Source: Rhodococcus jostii NBRC 16295 | Lineage (GTDB): Bacteria > Actinomycetota > Actinomycetes > Mycobacteriales > Mycobacteriaceae | Direction of reading: 5' to 3' | DNA length: 64,000 nucleotides | Assembly (NCBI RefSeq): GCF_001894825.1 | Contig: NZ_BCWY01000005.1 | Span: forward strand, 175,766-239,765 | In this document: in pieces, positions 62,023-64,000 of the stretch | Numbering within the stretch: the stretch's first letter is position 1 | How the letters are laid out: each line of letters starts with the position of its first letter | Translations under genes and position numbers: made by a program | The notes under the pieces: generated by a model | The model's database searches: none | Seen by the model: only the letters and a program-made list of their open reading frames with translations | Told to the model about the DNA's origin: nothing

Positions 62023-63122
62023 CAGGTCCACTCGACGGCCTCCGCGTAGTCGAACTGGCCGGCATCGGCCCCGGATCCCACGCCTGCATGCTCCTCGCCG
62101 ACCTCGGTGCCGACGTCGTCCGCGTCGAGCGCCGTGCCGCGGCCGGGGCGCCGGGCATCGGCATCGAACGCGACGCCACGCTCCGCGGCCGGCACACGGT
62201 CGAGGCCGACCTGAAGAACGACGACGATCGCGCGTCGCTGCTCGAGTTGATCGACCACGCCGACGTGCTCGTCGAGGGGTTCCGTCCCGGTGTCACGGAG
62301 AGGCTCGGCCTCGGGCCGGACCACTGCCTGTCCCGCAACCAGGCACTGATCTACGCGCGCATGACCGGGTGGGGCCAGGATGGGCCGCTCGCCGACCGTG
62401 CGGGTCACGACATCAACTACATCTCGCTCACCGGCATCCTCGACAACATCGGCCGCACCGGCGAACGTCCGGTGCCGCCGCTGACCCTGGTCGGCGACTT
62501 CGGGGGCGGTTCGATGTTCCTCGTCGTCGGTGTGCTCGCCGCCCTCTGGGAGCGAGAACGGTCGGGGCTGGGGCAGGTCGTCGACGCCGCGATGGTGGAC
62601 GGGGTGGGCGTCCTTGCGCAGATGATGTGGTCGATGCGCGGCAACGGCACCTGGAGCACCGGCCGGGGCGAGAATCTGCTCGACGGCTCATACCCCTTCT
62701 ACGACACCTACGTGTGCGGCGACGGCAGGCACGTGGCGGTCGGCGCGATCGAGCCGCAGTTCTATGCCGAACTGATCGACGGGCTCATGCTGGACCCGAA
62801 CCGGCTACCGGGCCAGTGGGAGCGCGACCGGTGGACCGAGTTGCGGGCGGAGTTCGAGATCGCATTCAAATCGCGGACCCGCGACGAGTGGGCGCAGGCG
62901 TTCGCCGACACCGACGCCTGCGTCACCCCGGTGCTGACGTACGACGAAGCACTGGGCCACCCTCACCTGGTGGCACGGAAGACGTTCGGGTCGATCGGCG
63001 CGGTCGACCAGCCGATGCCGGCGCCGCGGTTCTCGCGGACCGCGCCGCCGACGCCGTCCGAGCCCGTCTCGGAGATGGCCGGACTGGTGGGCGCACTGAG
63101 CCGTTGGGTGCCGGGCCGGTGA
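62019..63122 (+). CDS. mcr: Alpha-methylacyl-CoA racemase (second copy)
   Basis: A 367-residue CaiB/BaiF-fold protein with racemase residues His130 (GHDINYI), Asp160 (GDFGGGSM) and Glu245 (IEPQFY), at the same positions as in the paralogue at 40353. The GTG start overlaps the crotonase stop. Last gene of the operon. Confidence 0.88.
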   Translation: MTGPLDGLRVVELAGIGPGSHACMLLADLGADVVRVERRAAAGAPGIGIERDATLRGRHTVEADLKNDDDRASLLELIDHADVLVEGFRPGVTERLGLGPDHCLSRNQALIYARMTGWGQDGPLADRAGHDINYISLTGILDNIGRTGERPVPPLTLVGDFGGGSMFLVVGVLAALWERERSGLGQVVDAAMVDGVGVLAQMMWSMRGNGTWSTGRGENLLDGSYPFYDTYVCGDGRHVAVGAIEPQFYAELIDGLMLDPNRLPGQWERDRWTELRAEFEIAFKSRTRDEWAQAFADTDACVTPVLTYDEALGHPHLVARKTFGSIGAVDQPMPAPRFSRTAPPTPSEPVSEMAGLVGALSRWVPGR

Positions 63123-63126
63123 GCGG

Positions 63127-64000
63127 TCAGTGTGACGACCGCGTTCGACGCCCCAGCGCGGGGACGGCGATGCCGAAGACGAACGCGATGGCGACGCCGA
63201 GCACGGTTTCGGAAAGCCGTTCGGTGAAGCGGTATCCGGCCTGTCCGGGATCGGAATACAACAGCAGGACGAACACCAGGAACGTGGTGAACGTCGACGT
63301 CACGTACCAGCGACTGCCATGGGTTGCCGCGGCGGCCGCGACGACCGCGAGGACGGCGACGCCGTAGACCCAGGGGGAGGGGGTCGTGCCGACGACGAGC
63401 ACGGCCGCCGTGCCACCGACGAGCATCGAGGCGACTCGTCCCGCCATGCGGGTGACCTGCGCCTCGGTGTCGGGGCGCATCACGAGCAGTGCTGCGGCGC
63501 AAGCCCATCCGACGTGCTCGAGGTCGAGGGCGAACCCGATCGCGGCGGCGGTCGCGCCCGCGGCGCCGAGCCGGACGCCGTACCCGAGGGTGATCGCGGT
63601 CCCGGCCTGGGCGGGCGCGTCGGCAGCCCGTTCGGGGAGCGGCAGCGACACGACGTACGCGAACACCGAACCGCCGATCATGAGCAGGGCGAGCCTGATC
63701 GCCGTCGCTGGGTCGTCGTAGCTGAGGCCGACTCCGACCAACGGCACCGACAGCGTCGACAAGACCCTGCCGAGGTCTCGCCGTTTCGCGACGGTGGTCT
63801 GCGCGAGCGCCGCCGCACCGACCGCGAGGGCGAACACGACCGCGATCGCCAGGAGGGGCGTACCGGCAACGAGTGAGCCCAGCACCATCGGCAGGCCGGT
63901 CAGGATCCCGACGAGGACCAGTGCGGCCCGCGCCCGTCGGGTCGGCGGCAGTCCCAGGATCGCCGCGGGCAGCACCCCCACCGCGAGCGCGACACCCGAC
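63127..64000 (-). CDS. FUSC-like/aromatic acid exporter-type membrane protein, N-terminus cut by window edge
   Basis: At least 284 residues with about nine hydrophobic segments and the MRPDTEAQVTRMAGRVASMLVGG segment typical of FUSC-type membrane proteins. A GTG at 63981 could start it, but the frame stays open and hydrophobic to the window end, so it is probably partial. Stop is 5 bp from the convergent racemase stop. Confidence 0.65.
   Translation of the reverse strand, partial: SGVALAVGVLPAAILGLPPTRRARAALVLVGILTGLPMVLGSLVAGTPLLAIAVVFALAVGAAALAQTTVAKRRDLGRVLSTLSVPLVGVGLSYDDPATAIRLALLMIGGSVFAYVVSLPLPERAADAPAQAGTAITLGYGVRLGAAGATAAAIGFALDLEHVGWACAAALLVMRPDTEAQVTRMAGRVASMLVGGTAAVLVVGTTPSPWVYGVAVLAVVAAAAATHGSRWYVTSTFTTFLVFVLLLYSDPGQAGYRFTERLSETVLGVAIAFVFGIAVPALGRRTRSSH

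Overview
The window is a 64 kb high-GC actinobacterial chromosome segment, most likely from a Rhodococcus of the jostii/opacus type. The evidence is an mce lipid-import operon, a gene block in the order of mycobacterial Rv0535-Rv0541c, an NDMA/mycofactocin-type alcohol dehydrogenase, many acyl-CoA enzymes, and tight operons joined by ATGA or GTGA overlaps. I saw no tRNA, rRNA, CRISPR array, insertion sequence or phage gene.

Layout. (1) 0-3 kb: a crotonase, a PAP2-type membrane phosphatase and a membrane-anchored alpha/beta hydrolase. (2) 3-11.7 kb, minus strand: a complete mce operon (yrbEA, yrbEB, mceA to mceF, Mce-associated protein) with a palindromic candidate operator over its promoter. 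The hydrolase follows on the same strand. (3) 11.8-15.7 kb: a three-gene operon (diiron-signature PF10118 protein, flavin/2Fe-2S reductase, SDR) with a divergent TetR. (4) 15.7-20.3 kb: DUF2064 protein, GT2, epimerase, methylthioadenosine phosphorylase and a polytopic GT-C-like protein. (5) 20.4-25 kb: a lipoprotein, a methyltransferase, a small membrane protein, a molybdopterin oxidoreductase and LtrA. (6) 25-32.2 kb: an alpha-glucoside ABC importer with a GH13 glucosidase, a LacI regulator with two operators, and the ATPase. (7) 32.6-63.1 kb: a large acyl-CoA catabolic region. (8) At the right edge, a FUSC-like membrane protein runs off the window.

Region 7 looks like a pathway for a branched, probably 2-methyl (or 2-substituted), acid precursor. 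An MFS carrier, alcohol dehydrogenase, TauD/alkylsulfatase-type dioxygenase and aldehyde dehydrogenase would deliver an acid. An acyl-CoA synthetase activates it and an alpha-methylacyl-CoA racemase sets its stereochemistry. Two parallel beta-oxidation sets follow, each with acyl-CoA dehydrogenase(s), a MaoC hydratase pair, an SDR and a thiolase-family protein. The first also carries an HMG-CoA-synthase-like/DUF35 fusion, the second its own synthetase, crotonase and racemase. Each set adjoins an unusual regulator with two TetR domains. A 16-bp motif occurs twice upstream of three of the transcription units.

Scattered between genes are palindromic elements: four copies of a 40-bp hairpin whose sequence places stop codons in several frames on both strands, plus two other long perfect palindromes.
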